This document shows, one piece after another, positions 35,243 through 44,011 of a stretch of 64,000 bases of DNA (position 1 is the stretch's first letter; every line of letters starts with the position of its first letter). A program made the translations under genes and the position numbers. The DNA is from Gimesia sp. (GTDB taxonomy: Bacteria; Planctomycetota; Planctomycetia; Planctomycetales; Planctomycetaceae). Location: NCBI RefSeq assembly GCF_040219335.1, contig NZ_JAVJSQ010000002.1, positions 23,138 through 87,137 on the forward strand, read 5' to 3'. Below the pieces are notes generated by a model. The model did no database searches, had not been told where the DNA came from, and worked only from the letters and a program-made list of their open reading frames with translations.

Positions 35243-36973
35243 TTAGATATTCGAGAGTGTGGCGTGGGGGTGATCTTCATCCAGGCGCGGAACGGTCAGC
35301 GTGAAACGGGACCCTTTACCGGCTTCGCTTTCGATACTGATTTCTCCCCCGTGTTCGCGGATGATTTTCTGGCTGACCGCCAGGCCGATACCAGTGCCGC
35401 GGGCGCCCTTGGTGGATTCGAACAGGTTGAAGATTTTACTGATCTGATCCGCGGGGATGCCGGGGCCATTGTCGGAGACCATGATCAGGATCTGATCGGG
35501 TTTCGCGAGGTAGCGGGTTTCCAATAGAACGATTCCCTGCTCCAAACCTTCGACGGCATCGATGGCGTTGATGACAATATTCAGGATCGCGCGATGAAGG
35601 CCTTCGTGGTCGAATACGCTTTCCGGCAGTTCCGGGTCCAGTTCGCATTTCAACTGAACGCCGCACTCTTCGGCACGCGCCTGCATCAGTTCATGCACGT
35701 CTTTGACTGGCGTATTGATGGAACCTGGTTCGAGGGCCGGCTTGCGTTCGGTGCTGAAGGTCAACATGTCCATCACCAGATGATAGATTTTGTTCTGGTT
35801 CTTCTCGACAATGTTCCAACCTTTGCGGACGAGGTCTTCCTCAGACTTGTTGAGTCCCATGTCGATCAGGTAACTTCCGCCACGAACCCCTTGCAGGATG
35901 TTCTTGATATGGTGGCTCAGGGTGGCGATGGTCTGACCCATGGCGGCAAAGCGTTCCGCTTTCAACATCGCATTCTGGAAGCGGTAGTTTTCGATGGCCA
36001 AGGCGGACTGACGACCGATGGCGACCAGCAGTCTCAGGTGTTCTTCGCTGAATTTTTCGACGGCCCCGTTTTTGAGCAGGGCTTCGGGATGAGAAGTCGT
36101 CGTGTCGACGTAGATGACGCCCATCAGTTCATGGCGGCCCTGCATAGGAACGCACATGGCTTCGCGAATGCCTGCCTGCAGGATACTGCGGCCCCCTTCA
36201 AATCGCTGATCGCGCTGCGCGTCTGAGGTGCGGACCCCCTGTTTTTTGTTGAGCACGTAATCGACAATACTGTGGGAAACGGGCATGCGTGCGCCGGACT
36301 TTTTCTCGGCACGACTGCTGAAGATCTGGGGTTGGATATCACCCGATTGCGGGTCGGTGATCAACATGCAACCCCGATCTGCGGCGACCGTATTGATGGT
36401 CAGGTCCAGGATGCGCTTGAGTAGTTCTTCCTGTGAAATGGTCGGGCTGACCGCGGCTTCTGCGATGCGGTACAGAGCCTGCAGGTCGTTTTGCACATCC
36501 TGCTGCTGGACAATTCCGGAGACATCTGCTGTGTCCAGCACCATAGAGTCAAACTCGTGATTGACTTCATGGGTAATGCTGGACTGATTTGAATCCTCGT
36601 TGCTGATCAGGTCGATCTTTTCCGCCATGTAGCGGGAGTCTTCGTCGATCGCCTGACTGGAGAACAGCAGCAGACTGCGTCCGATCTGGATATGATCGCC
36701 GTTACTGAGCCGGGCGGATTGAACCTGGGTCCCGTTGACCATTGTTCCATTGGAACTGTTCTGGTCGGTGATGATGTAGGAGCCGTTCTTGAAGGAGATC
36801 GTAGCGTGCTGACGGGAGGCTTCGGTATCCAGGATCCGGATCTCGTTTCGCACTCCTCTCCCCACACTGGCAGGATCTGTTCCCAGTTGGAAGCGGGTTC
36901 CGAGGTCCACTCCCTGGATAACCAGCAGGGTCGCTTTGCCCCCCTCTTGTGCGTTTTCTATCAGCCTTTTCAT
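35243..36973 (-). CDS. FHA-GAF sensor histidine kinase
   Basis: A 576-residue soluble hybrid sensor. Residues about 18-105 form an FHA phosphothreonine-binding domain (VGRGVRNEI, SRQHATI, NSSNGTMVNG). A GAF domain spans about 165-320 (RGCMLI ... MCVPMQGRHELMGVIYVDT). The kinase core has the phospho-acceptor His in LSHHIKNILQG near residue 353. The ATPase domain shows N-box VINAIDAV, G1 DNGPGIP and G2 GTGIGLAVSQKIIREHGG. No membrane segment. The FHA domain means it can be recruited by a phosphorylated Ser/Thr kinase substrate, and a large Ser/Thr kinase gene converges on it from the left. No full response regulator is adjacent; a degenerate receiver follows 270 bases upstream on the same strand. 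Confidence 0.9.
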   Translation of the reverse strand: MKRLIENAQEGGKATLLVIQGVDLGTRFQLGTDPASVGRGVRNEIRILDTEASRQHATISFKNGSYIITDQNSSNGTMVNGTQVQSARLSNGDHIQIGRSLLLFSSQAIDEDSRYMAEKIDLISNEDSNQSSITHEVNHEFDSMVLDTADVSGIVQQQDVQNDLQALYRIAEAAVSPTISQEELLKRILDLTINTVAADRGCMLITDPQSGDIQPQIFSSRAEKKSGARMPVSHSIVDYVLNKKQGVRTSDAQRDQRFEGGRSILQAGIREAMCVPMQGRHELMGVIYVDTTTSHPEALLKNGAVEKFSEEHLRLLVAIGRQSALAIENYRFQNAMLKAERFAAMGQTIATLSHHIKNILQGVRGGSYLIDMGLNKSEEDLVRKGWNIVEKNQNKIYHLVMDMLTFSTERKPALEPGSINTPVKDVHELMQARAEECGVQLKCELDPELPESVFDHEGLHRAILNIVINAIDAVEGLEQGIVLLETRYLAKPDQILIMVSDNGPGIPADQISKIFNLFESTKGARGTGIGLAVSQKIIREHGGEISIESEAGKGSRFTLTVPRLDEDHPHATLSNI

Positions 36974-37243
36974 GGTCTCTGATTCTCAGTCGGTGACTGG
37001 ACCTGCTCATCAGGTAAACGTACGCTGCACCAAATATCTGCAACCCGCGCGGTGATACATGAATTCAATGTGCAGTCTGTTTCAGTCGAGGAACGCCCGG
37101 GAAACGATTCCGTTTTCCTGAGTTCTCTGTGAAGGGAAATCCTTTACAGAAAAGCCCCTACGGAGAATCATATCTCAACCGGGAGCGCTGTTCAAATCCC
37201 AACATCCGTTTAGAGTGAGATCTGTCAGGAGAATCTGAGCGGA

Positions 37244-37603
37244 CTACTGGTGAGATCGAGGCTGATTGAGCAGGCTTTCAATCGAATCGATCAGCTCTGC
37301 GTATTGAAATGGCTGGACCAGGAAGCGTGTGGACTGGTCGGTTTCGGGAGTGGCAGGAACTTTTACTGAACCGATGACAACTTTAGGGACTTCGTTCCAG
37401 CCCGGTTGTGCTGAGGAAGAGGCGGCCAGGTCGTCATCGTGCAGAACGACAATGCTGGGCAGTTCGTCCTCGGTGATGACATCCCCCGGTTGTGGCTTGC
37501 GGATGCGATTGACGCGGCATCCCTGGGGTTCCAGGACTGCTTTAAGAACTTCTTCGGTTTCGTGTAATCCATCCAGGACGACAACATGTTGACCATTTAC
37601 CAC
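37244..37603 (-). CDS. Single-domain receiver-like protein (degenerate response regulator)
   Basis: A 119-residue protein. The GTG at 37603, with GGAAGGA eight bases upstream, is preferred over an ATG at 37657 without such a site. The fold pattern follows a CheY-like receiver: VVVLDG (strand 1), ETEEVLKAVLEPQG (helix 1), PSIVVLHDDDL (strand 3 with candidate phospho-Asp), PKVVIGSV (strand 4) and FLVQPFQYAELIDSIESLL (strand 5/helix 5). Only one acidic residue is present at the end of strand 1, and the invariant lysine of the K-P-F motif is replaced by glutamine (VQPF). Phosphorylation-dependent switching is therefore doubtful. It lies upstream of the FHA-histidine kinase on the same strand. Confidence 0.65.
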   Translation of the reverse strand: MVNGQHVVVLDGLHETEEVLKAVLEPQGCRVNRIRKPQPGDVITEDELPSIVVLHDDDLAASSSAQPGWNEVPKVVIGSVKVPATPETDQSTRFLVQPFQYAELIDSIESLLNQPRSHQ

Positions 37604-37790
37604 TTGAGGGTTCCTTCCCATGACCACGGTAAAGCCTGATGAGCTCCACAAATCCATTTGTCAATCAGGCAGGTCGGAAAGATAGCCTGTTCCAAAGTTT
37701 GTGTCAAAATCAGTTAGGAGAGCTGAAATTGAGTTTTTGGAATTATGTAAACTTTACAACCGGTTCGTGGTAGTACGTGGGTTACCTGGT

Positions 37791-38177
37791 TTACCAGGCG
37801 GATGGAGCCGGGAAGTTCTCGTTAAACAGCGGTTCCTGATTGATGTAGTCGTCTGCCCGTTTCATACTGTCCAGTTGAAGTTTACGCTGTTCCTGCTGGA
37901 GTTCTTCGCTGGAAATGGGGCCTCTGACTTCAGCCAGCGGTGCGACGTATTTGGGCTGTTTGACTTTTACGTCGGTCGGATAAAAGACGCCCCGGTCCTG
38001 TGGAACAGCGGCTGCAGAGGCATCTGAGGCGGAAGCGATCGCGGTTTCAGGGTAGATTCGCTTGTGATAGGTGCTGCTGAAACCGGCGGGCTGATGATAG
38101 TCGGGAATGTTGCGGCACCCGACCTGCAGACAGGTCAGACCAAGCAGAATCAGCATGTATCTGCTGTATTGAGGCAC
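37791..38177 (-). CDS. Small predicted lipoprotein
   Basis: A 128-residue protein. A GTG start at 38177 follows GGAAGGGA and yields a short leader MPQYSRYMLILLGL ending in the lipobox-type LQVGC (Cys at about residue 21). An ATG at 38216 is possible but gives an over-long leader and overlaps a terminator stem. The mature part is hydrophilic and Pro/Gln-rich with no motif I recognise. It is anchored in the envelope; function unknown. Confidence 0.65.
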   Translation of the reverse strand: MPQYSRYMLILLGLTCLQVGCRNIPDYHQPAGFSSTYHKRIYPETAIASASDASAAAVPQDRGVFYPTDVKVKQPKYVAPLAEVRGPISSEELQQEQRKLQLDSMKRADDYINQEPLFNENFPAPSAW

Positions 38178-38202
38178 CAGGATTCCCTTCCGAATAACAG
38201 AA

Positions 38203-38233
38203 AAAGCGGCCCTCAACAGGAGAGGGCCGCTTT
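38203..38233 (-). terminator. Rho-independent terminator of the superoxide dismutase gene
   Basis: Minus-strand hairpin AAAGCGGCCCTC / GAGGGCCGCTTT with a six-base loop, followed by TTTTTCTG. It lies 65 bases beyond the sod stop and just upstream of the lipoprotein start. Confidence 0.82.
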
Positions 38234-38297
38234 CGTAATATCGGCGATTCAGGGGAAGGCTGTCGATTAAAAATCAGACAAATCCCGGAACCAGTGC

Positions 38298-38909
38298 TTA
38301 ACCTTTGGCAGCCGCATAGCGTTTAGCGACTTCATCCCAGTTAATCACATTGAAAAATGCGGAGATGTAGTCAGGACGCTTGTTCTGGTAGTTTAGGTAG
38401 TATGCGTGTTCCCAGACGTCCAGTCCCAGAATCGGGGTGTGACCTTCTGAGAGTGGTGTGTCCTGGTTGGGAGTGCTTTCGACGACCAGTTTACCGCCAT
38501 CGACAGAGAGCCAGGCCCAGCCGGAACCGAAACGGGTGGCTGCAGCATTGGCGAACTGTTCTTTGAAGGCATCGAAGCTGCCGAAAGTGGCGTTGATGTC
38601 ATCGCCGAGCTCACCGCTGGGTGTTCCACCGCCGTTGGGGGACATGATGGTCCAGAACAGGCTGTGGTTTGCGTGTCCGCCACCGTTGTTGCGGATGGCA
38701 GTACGGATATCTTCAGGAACGGCGCTCAGGTCGCTCATCAGGTCTTCGATGGACTTGGAAGCCAGGTCGCTGTGGCCTTCGAGGGCAGCGTTGGCTTTGG
38801 TGATGTAAGCCTGGTGGTGCTTGGTGTGGTGGATCTCCATCGTGCGGGCATCGATGTGAGGTTCCAGGGCATCGTAGGCATAGGGCAGGTCAGGAAGTGA
38901 GTAAGACAT
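38298..38909 (-). CDS. sodA: Superoxide dismutase, Mn/Fe family (Mn-like signature)
   Basis: A 203-residue superoxide dismutase without signal peptide, converting superoxide to peroxide and oxygen in the cytoplasm. The four metal ligands are present: His27 (MEIHHTKHH), His82 (HANHSLFW), Asp164 and His168 (LDVWEHAYY). The [13 protein letters not shown] segment, with Gly-Gly before it, and Gln149 are features of Mn-type rather than Fe-type enzymes, though cambialistic use of metals cannot be excluded from sequence. AAAGGAG precedes the ATG, and a strong terminator follows, so it is a monocistronic unit. Confidence 0.94.
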   Translation of the reverse strand: MSYSLPDLPYAYDALEPHIDARTMEIHHTKHHQAYITKANAALEGHSDLASKSIEDLMSDLSAVPEDIRTAIRNNGGGHANHSLFWTIMSPNGGGTPSGELGDDINATFGSFDAFKEQFANAAATRFGSGWAWLSVDGGKLVVESTPNQDTPLSEGHTPILGLDVWEHAYYLNYQNKRPDYISAFFNVINWDEVAKRYAAAKG

Positions 38910-39215
38910 ACGACAAACTCCTTTGTGTTTCGGTGTAATTAGTCTAAAGTTGTGAGTGACTTTACGTATATTGCCCGGCGTCTCAAATCCAGTAGATCAT
39001 TAGAGATAACCGGATCTGTGTGCAAATACATCCTTCTTCCCCATTGTAGAGGATTATCTGATTCTCACAACCAACTGGTCGATAAGTTTTCACATTGGCG
39101 CCTGCAGCCTGCTTCCTGCCGATGTGCATAGTTGACGTTTAACCGGTGGGTTCTACAATAAAACCGTGCCGAAAAAAATTCGACAGAATTCTCCGGATTT
39201 GTAAAGGATCTGATT
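38910..39215. other. Divergent intergenic region
   Basis: About 305 bases between the sod gene and a glycosyltransferase gene. It should carry both promoters; I could not assign convincing hexamers. No ORF or RNA gene. Confidence 0.4.
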
Positions 39216-39992
39216 ATGCACAGGAAAGCTCTGGTTGCTTTACCCGTATTCAATGAAGAACGTCATGTGATTGAGGTTTTGACCGAAGTCCGCAAGTACG
39301 CCGAGGCGATTCTGGTCGTCGACGATGGTTCTTCGGATCGGACTCCAGAGCTGCTCAAAGAAGTGTCGGGCATCGAAGTTCTCACGCATCCGGAAAATCG
39401 TGGATATGGTGCTGCTCTCAAAAGCGCCTTCGATTACGCGGTCGCGCACCAGGATGAATACGATATCCTGGTCACCATCGACTGCGATGGTCAGCACGAA
39501 CCCACCCTGCTCCCGAATCTGGTCCAGCAGATGCGCGAACAGCCTGTTGACGAACCAATCGACATGCTTTCGGGCAGTCGTTATCTGAAGCAGTTTGATG
39601 GTGCCAGTATTCCTCCCGAAGATCGTCGGCAGATTAACGTCGCCGTCACGCGTCGGATCAACGAACAACTGGGCTTTGATCTGACGGATGCCTTCTGTGG
39701 TCTGAAGGCGTACCGCATTGAAGCGTTGGCGAAGTTCAACGTGACCGATCTTGGCTACGCGATGCCGCTGCAACTCTGGGTTCAGGCCGCTGCTCACGGA
39801 ATGAAGATCGTTGAATTCCCCGTTCCGCTGGTCTACCTCGAAGAAGAACGCAGCTTCGGTGGTTCGCTCGATGATGCGATCAAACGCAAAGCATACTACG
39901 ATGAAGTGCTCGACCGGGAAATGCAGGCAGCCGGGCTGACCTGCTGTGCCTCTGATTGTTGTAACGATCGTACCGATTCTTTCAGCGAGTGA
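39216..39992 (+). CDS. Family 2 glycosyltransferase, dolichol-phosphate-mannose-synthase-like
   Basis: A 258-residue GT-A fold enzyme. The N-terminus has the substrate strand ALVALPVFNEE (residues 5-15), then VVDDGSSDRT, NRGYGAALKSAF and the metal-binding TIDCDGQHEP, with the later CGLKAYR motif of DPM-synthase-like GT2 proteins. No membrane helices follow, so it resembles the soluble class that uses UDP- or GDP-sugars and a polyprenyl phosphate or protein acceptor. AAAGGA precedes the ATG. The last residues are Cys-rich (CCASDCC), which is unusual for the family. Confidence 0.88.
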   Translation: MHRKALVALPVFNEERHVIEVLTEVRKYAEAILVVDDGSSDRTPELLKEVSGIEVLTHPENRGYGAALKSAFDYAVAHQDEYDILVTIDCDGQHEPTLLPNLVQQMREQPVDEPIDMLSGSRYLKQFDGASIPPEDRRQINVAVTRRINEQLGFDLTDAFCGLKAYRIEALAKFNVTDLGYAMPLQLWVQAAAHGMKIVEFPVPLVYLEEERSFGGSLDDAIKRKAYYDEVLDREMQAAGLTCCASDCCNDRTDSFSE

Positions 39993-40216
39993 TCTGCCGG
40001 GTATTCGGTTCAGATCAGCCTCTGCGGATGCATCGGGCGATTTCCCTCTGAATTCAATTCAAAAGGACTCGACAATCAGTTGTGCACTCATCAAACTGAA
40101 AGCCGCTCAACCATACCGCTCGGGCGGTGGTTCTGTTATGATAGGGCCGATTGACGGATCTTCTCGCCTGCCCGTACCTGATTTTGATTCATTCCGCACA
40201 CCCGTAAAGCGTTGAA

Positions 40217-41932
40217 ATGTCATCAGTGACTCCTTTTCCCTGCCAGAATCCTGAATCCCGATTTACATCCAGTTCCGCGGTGCCGGAACCGGTCTGGGAA
40301 AAACAGTATCTGCGTGTGCCCCGCTCCGACGATGTGGTCTTTTCACGGCCCGATCGCTCGGAGATCATCGCGGATGCCGAAGCGAACCGCAGCATGTTTG
40401 AAGCCTGCTCCCGGGAACGCAGTGGTAAAATTATTTCCAGCCTGCGGAGCTGGGCCCGGAAAGCAGTTCTGGAAGAAGCGGCCCGCTACACCAGCGAATT
40501 GACGGGGACCCCTGTCGAACTGCCCGCCGATCTCGACGAACGTCTGCTGTTCATGACGGGACATCAACCGGCGCTGTTTCACCCGGGCGTCTGGGTGAAG
40601 AACCTGCTGGTCGGAAACGTGGCCCGGCAGACCGGGGGCCTCAGTCTGAACCTGATCGTCGATAATGACCTGGTGAGTACTACTTCGATTCGCGTGCCCC
40701 AGGGGACACAGGTTGATCCGGAACTGGTCGAAATTCCTTTTGATGAAACCATTGAGAAAAAGCCCTGGGAAGAGACGACCGTCCAGAACCGGGAGCTGTT
40801 CTGCTCTTTTGAGAAACGCGTCAGCAAGGCACTTCAGCAGTGGCCCGACCTGGGAGCGCCCCTGCTGCAAGAGATCTGGCCGGCTGCCGTCGCGCAATTG
40901 GAAACTTCCGATCGCCTGGTTGACTGTCTGACTGCTGCCCGGCATGCGATGGAATCGCGCTGGGGTGTTGAGAATCTGGAACTGCCCATCAGTCGTCTCT
41001 CGGAAACCGGACCGTTTCTCTGGTTTGCCTGTTACCTGATTCAGAATGCGAGTGCGTTCCGCAAGATACACAATGAAGTCCTGGGAGAGTACCGCAAGGT
41101 CAACCGGGTCCGCAGTAAAACACATCCGGTGCCCGAACTCTCTGAGTCTGAGGGCTGGGTAGAAACCCCGTTCTGGGTCTGGCAGGCCGGCGCCACTCGA
41201 CGGCATCAGTTGCTCGTTAAACGGGAAGATCAGGAAGTACTGCTGTCGGATGGTACGCGGGAAATCGCCCGCTTACCGCTCAAGGAACAGTGCGACCTGT
41301 CAGCGGCGATCGAAGTCTTGAAACAACTTCCCGCGCAAGGCATCCGCCTGCGAACGCGGGCGTTGACCACGACGCTGTTTGCCCGGTTGTTCCTGGGCGA
41401 TCTGTTCGTGCATGGTATCGGCGGCGCCAAGTATGATGAAATGACCGATCGGATTTTTACCCGGTTCTTCCATCTGGTGCCTCCGCGATATCTCACGCTC
41501 TCTGCAACCCGTTACCTCCCCTTCTGCGAGGCGTTTAATGTGCAGGAGTGCGATGAAACCTGTCTGAGACGGATCCTGCGGGATCTGGATTTCAACTCGG
41601 ATCGGCACCTCAATCCGGAGCAGCAGAAGACAGCGGCTCCGCTGCTGGAACGCAAACGGGCGTTGATTCAGGAGCAGGAAGCTGCTCCCGATGAGGAGTT
41701 AAGCCCGGCTGCCCGCCGACGTGAGAACCGACAGCGGTTCCGCGAAATTCGCGTAGTCGACGCTGCCCTGGCCGAACTGACGACAGAGTTGCGAAGTCAG
41801 GTAGAAGAAGATCTGGCGACGATTCAGAAGCAGCGGCAGGCCAATCAGGTCATTCAGAGCCGCGAACTTTCGTTTGTGCTCTACCCCGAAGCGACGTTGA
41901 AGTCTTTGTTCGAGAAGCTGGTTGTTGAATAA
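40217..41932 (+). CDS. BshC-like protein (distant), putative thiol-biosynthesis family
   Basis: A 571-residue cytoplasmic protein. Segments near residue 113 (MTGHQPALFHPGVWVKNLL) and near 150 (NLIVDND) resemble the N-terminal Rossmann part of BshC, the last enzyme of bacillithiol synthesis. A later RALTTTLFARLFLGDLF followed by HGIGGAKYDEMTD corresponds in position to the BshC GGPGE region. A C-terminal coiled-coil-like stretch (residues about 480-550, EEL/RRRE/QRFREIR) also fits BshC. Overall similarity is weak, the canonical GQQ motif is GHQ, and no other bacillithiol genes are visible. It could equally be an uncharacterised planctomycete family with the same fold. Confidence 0.5.
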   Translation: MSSVTPFPCQNPESRFTSSSAVPEPVWEKQYLRVPRSDDVVFSRPDRSEIIADAEANRSMFEACSRERSGKIISSLRSWARKAVLEEAARYTSELTGTPVELPADLDERLLFMTGHQPALFHPGVWVKNLLVGNVARQTGGLSLNLIVDNDLVSTTSIRVPQGTQVDPELVEIPFDETIEKKPWEETTVQNRELFCSFEKRVSKALQQWPDLGAPLLQEIWPAAVAQLETSDRLVDCLTAARHAMESRWGVENLELPISRLSETGPFLWFACYLIQNASAFRKIHNEVLGEYRKVNRVRSKTHPVPELSESEGWVETPFWVWQAGATRRHQLLVKREDQEVLLSDGTREIARLPLKEQCDLSAAIEVLKQLPAQGIRLRTRALTTTLFARLFLGDLFVHGIGGAKYDEMTDRIFTRFFHLVPPRYLTLSATRYLPFCEAFNVQECDETCLRRILRDLDFNSDRHLNPEQQKTAAPLLERKRALIQEQEAAPDEELSPAARRRENRQRFREIRVVDAALAELTTELRSQVEEDLATIQKQRQANQVIQSRELSFVLYPEATLKSLFEKLVVE

Positions 41933-41961
41933 CCGTTGCTCGAACCTCTCTCAGTTCCAGG

Positions 41962-42759
41962 TTACTCCCCTGCTTTGTGGATCCGTTCAAACAGGAACTG
42001 ATGGCGGGAGTTGAATAACCGCCGGTATCCCAGGACGACGGAGATGACTGTCCCCAGCGCAGTGCCGGATGCGATCAGGAACATGATTGCGATCTGGTAC
42101 TTCACCGATTCCAGCGGACTGGCACCGGCGAGAATCTGACCTGTCATCATGCCGGGCAGTGAGACCAGGCCGACAACCATCATGGAATTGATAATCGGCG
42201 TCATACCCGAGCGGACCGCATTCTGCAGAGCCTGTCGAGCTGCTTCATTGCGGGTGGCACCCAGCGTCAGTTTGAGTTCCACCTCGGCCCGGCGGAGGAC
42301 GAGTTCTTCACTGAGTCGATCCAGGCCCAGTGAAATTCCATTGAGGGTATTCCCGAGGATCATTCCCAGTAAGGGGATCAGATATTGCGCGGGACTGTCG
42401 GACCAGCTGTGTGGCGGAATGACGACCGTCAATGCGAAGCCGGTCACCAGCCAGGAACTGGCAAAGACCGCGACGATACTGTTGAGCCAGATGCCCGGGT
42501 AGCGCCGCTGGGAACGTTGTACCGCGGTGATCCCCGCGATGAGCGTCATCGTAAACATTAATGCGGCGATGACCGACCACCAGGAGAGCTCGAAGATCCA
42601 GTCCAGGATCAAGCCGATCAGCAGCAGTTGCACGATTGAGCGGAGCGTGGCTATCAGTAACCGCTTCTCCATATCGAGCTTGAGCCAGACGGAGATGATG
42701 CCGTTCACCAGGACCAGCGACGTGGCGAGGACCAGATTGAGGGTTGTTAAGTCGTACAT
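41962..42759 (-). CDS. fetB: FetB-like ABC transporter permease (UPF0014)
   Basis: A 265-residue inner-membrane protein with about seven hydrophobic helices. Family motifs visible: TLRSIVQLLLIG (residues about 38-49), the long basic loop RSQRRYPG, LLGMILGNTLNGISLGLDRL near 130-149, and ELKLTLGATRNEAA, the coupling helix region, followed by LPGMMTGQILAGASP. These identify the FetB/YbbM family, reported in E. coli to act with FetA in iron export and oxidative-stress tolerance. The usual adjacent ATPase is missing; a FetA-like ATPase is encoded 5.4 kb away on the same strand. Weak ribosome-binding site. Confidence 0.85.
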   Translation of the reverse strand: MYDLTTLNLVLATSLVLVNGIISVWLKLDMEKRLLIATLRSIVQLLLIGLILDWIFELSWWSVIAALMFTMTLIAGITAVQRSQRRYPGIWLNSIVAVFASSWLVTGFALTVVIPPHSWSDSPAQYLIPLLGMILGNTLNGISLGLDRLSEELVLRRAEVELKLTLGATRNEAARQALQNAVRSGMTPIINSMMVVGLVSLPGMMTGQILAGASPLESVKYQIAIMFLIASGTALGTVISVVLGYRRLFNSRHQFLFERIHKAGE

Positions 42760-43072
42760 GAAACTTGCTCGGGACAGACTGGGGGATGCGGGTTCAACAG
42801 CAACGCAAATCAGTTTACGAACAGGGATTGTAGCAGAGGCTGCTTCATTTTTTCATCTCGGGGGCTTAACCGGATCTTCAATTTGCAGTGTTTTTCCGTC
42901 TTTTCTGAATTCGCGAGACCTTAACTTTCCATTCATCAGCAGCGAATAATTTTCTGGTAGTATCCCCCGCCATAATGAAATCAGAAAAACAAATAGAGGT
43001 GCACACAGCCGGAGTTGTGCCAGGCATGCAGGGCATGCGTTATCGCGGAGCAATGTCATTAAGGAGGATGAT
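42760..43072. other. Divergent intergenic region upstream of the lipid-remodelling genes
   Basis: About 310 bases between fetB and the PlcP-like gene, expected to hold both promoters. It ends with a strong AAGGAGG ribosome-binding site for the plus-strand gene. A good Pho box could not be recognised by eye, and no ORF or RNA gene is supported. Confidence 0.45.
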
Positions 43073-43975
43073 ATGATCGTGTCCGAGGAACGGGAATCCA
43101 CAACGGCTGGTCGCGAGATACGCACGATCTTTGTCAGTGATGTCCACCTGGGCTGCATGCATTCGCGGGCGGAAGAATTTCTCGCCTTTCTGAAAGCCCA
43201 CAAGCCTGAGTCCCTGTATCTGGTGGGGGACCTGATTGACGGCTGGAAGCTTCGCAAAAAATGGCGCTGGCCGGAAAGCTATAACGCGATCCTCGATCGT
43301 GTCGAAGAGCTGAGCGCCTCGGGAACCGAAGTCTTTTATACTCCCGGAAACCATGATAATTTTCTCCGCGACTTCGGCAAGCGGTTCGGCTTTGTGACCC
43401 TCTCCGATGAGTTTGTGCATATCACGGCGGACGGGCGGCGTTTCCTGATTATCCACGGAGACCAGTTCGATAAATTCGAGACTGGTGCCCAGTGGCTCTC
43501 GGTGCTCGGATCGTTCGCGTATGACATTCTGCTGACCGCGAATACCCTGTTTAACCGGGTCTTTCGACGCAAGGGGCAGGCGAAGTTCGCGCTCTCTTCC
43601 GCCATCAAGTCGCGGGTTAAACAGCTGATGCGGTTCATCAGTGATTTTGAACAGAAGCTGGCCAGCCATGCCCGCAAGCGGTTATGCGAGGGCATTATCT
43701 GTGGTCACATTCATGCTCCCAATATTCTCGATATTGACGGGATTAACTACTGCAATACCGGGGACTGGGTCGAGCACTGCACTGCCCTGATTGAATACAG
43801 CGACGGTGTGTTGGAGATTGTGTACTTCGATCAGAATGTCGCCCCCGTGAAGAAACCAACTGTGAAAACCAGGACCGCGGACCAGGGGGTGAGACCCCAG
43901 GTCGAGGTCGAAATGTCAGGACTGCTGAGTCGGTTCTGGAAACGTTGTCATCCCCTCAGGTTGATCAGACGCTGA
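43073..43975 (+). CDS. plcP: Calcineurin-like metallophosphoesterase, PlcP/LpxH-like
   Basis: A 300-residue phosphoesterase with the five family blocks in order: FVSDVHLG (residues about 22-29), GDLIDGW, PGNHDN, IIHGDQFD and CGHIHAP, providing the two-metal site. This is the UDP-2,3-diacylglucosamine hydrolase-like branch, which includes PlcP, the phospholipase C that removes headgroups from membrane phospholipids during phosphate limitation in Sinorhizobium and marine bacteria. Direct placement before btaA and btaB favours PlcP over LpxH. The N-terminus has no signal peptide; the C-terminal 40 residues are basic, compatible with membrane association. AAGGAGG precedes the ATG. A terminator hairpin overlaps the stop codon. 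Confidence 0.8.
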   Translation: MIVSEERESTTAGREIRTIFVSDVHLGCMHSRAEEFLAFLKAHKPESLYLVGDLIDGWKLRKKWRWPESYNAILDRVEELSASGTEVFYTPGNHDNFLRDFGKRFGFVTLSDEFVHITADGRRFLIIHGDQFDKFETGAQWLSVLGSFAYDILLTANTLFNRVFRRKGQAKFALSSAIKSRVKQLMRFISDFEQKLASHARKRLCEGIICGHIHAPNILDIDGINYCNTGDWVEHCTALIEYSDGVLEIVYFDQNVAPVKKPTVKTRTADQGVRPQVEVEMSGLLSRFWKRCHPLRLIRR

Positions 43976-43988
43976 TCAGCCTTTTTTT
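43959..43988 (+). terminator. Intrinsic terminator/attenuator overlapping the plcP stop codon
   Basis: GGTTGATCAG (43959-43968), loop ACG, CTGATCAGCC (43972-43981), ten pairs including one G-U, followed directly by seven T. The TGA stop (43973-43975) lies inside the right arm, so ribosomes reaching the end of plcP would melt or block the hairpin. It could set the ratio of plcP to btaAB transcript. Confidence 0.78.
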
Positions 43989-44011
43989 ATTGTCCAGTCG
44001 GAGTAGATTCC

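Noticed and set aside
42895..42935. Possible Pho box upstream of the PlcP-like gene (CCTTAACTTTCCATTCAT)
   Set aside because: Only the second half-site (CATTCAT) fits the CTGTCAT repeat reasonably; the first half matches poorly. It needs a matrix scan and expression data before being called.
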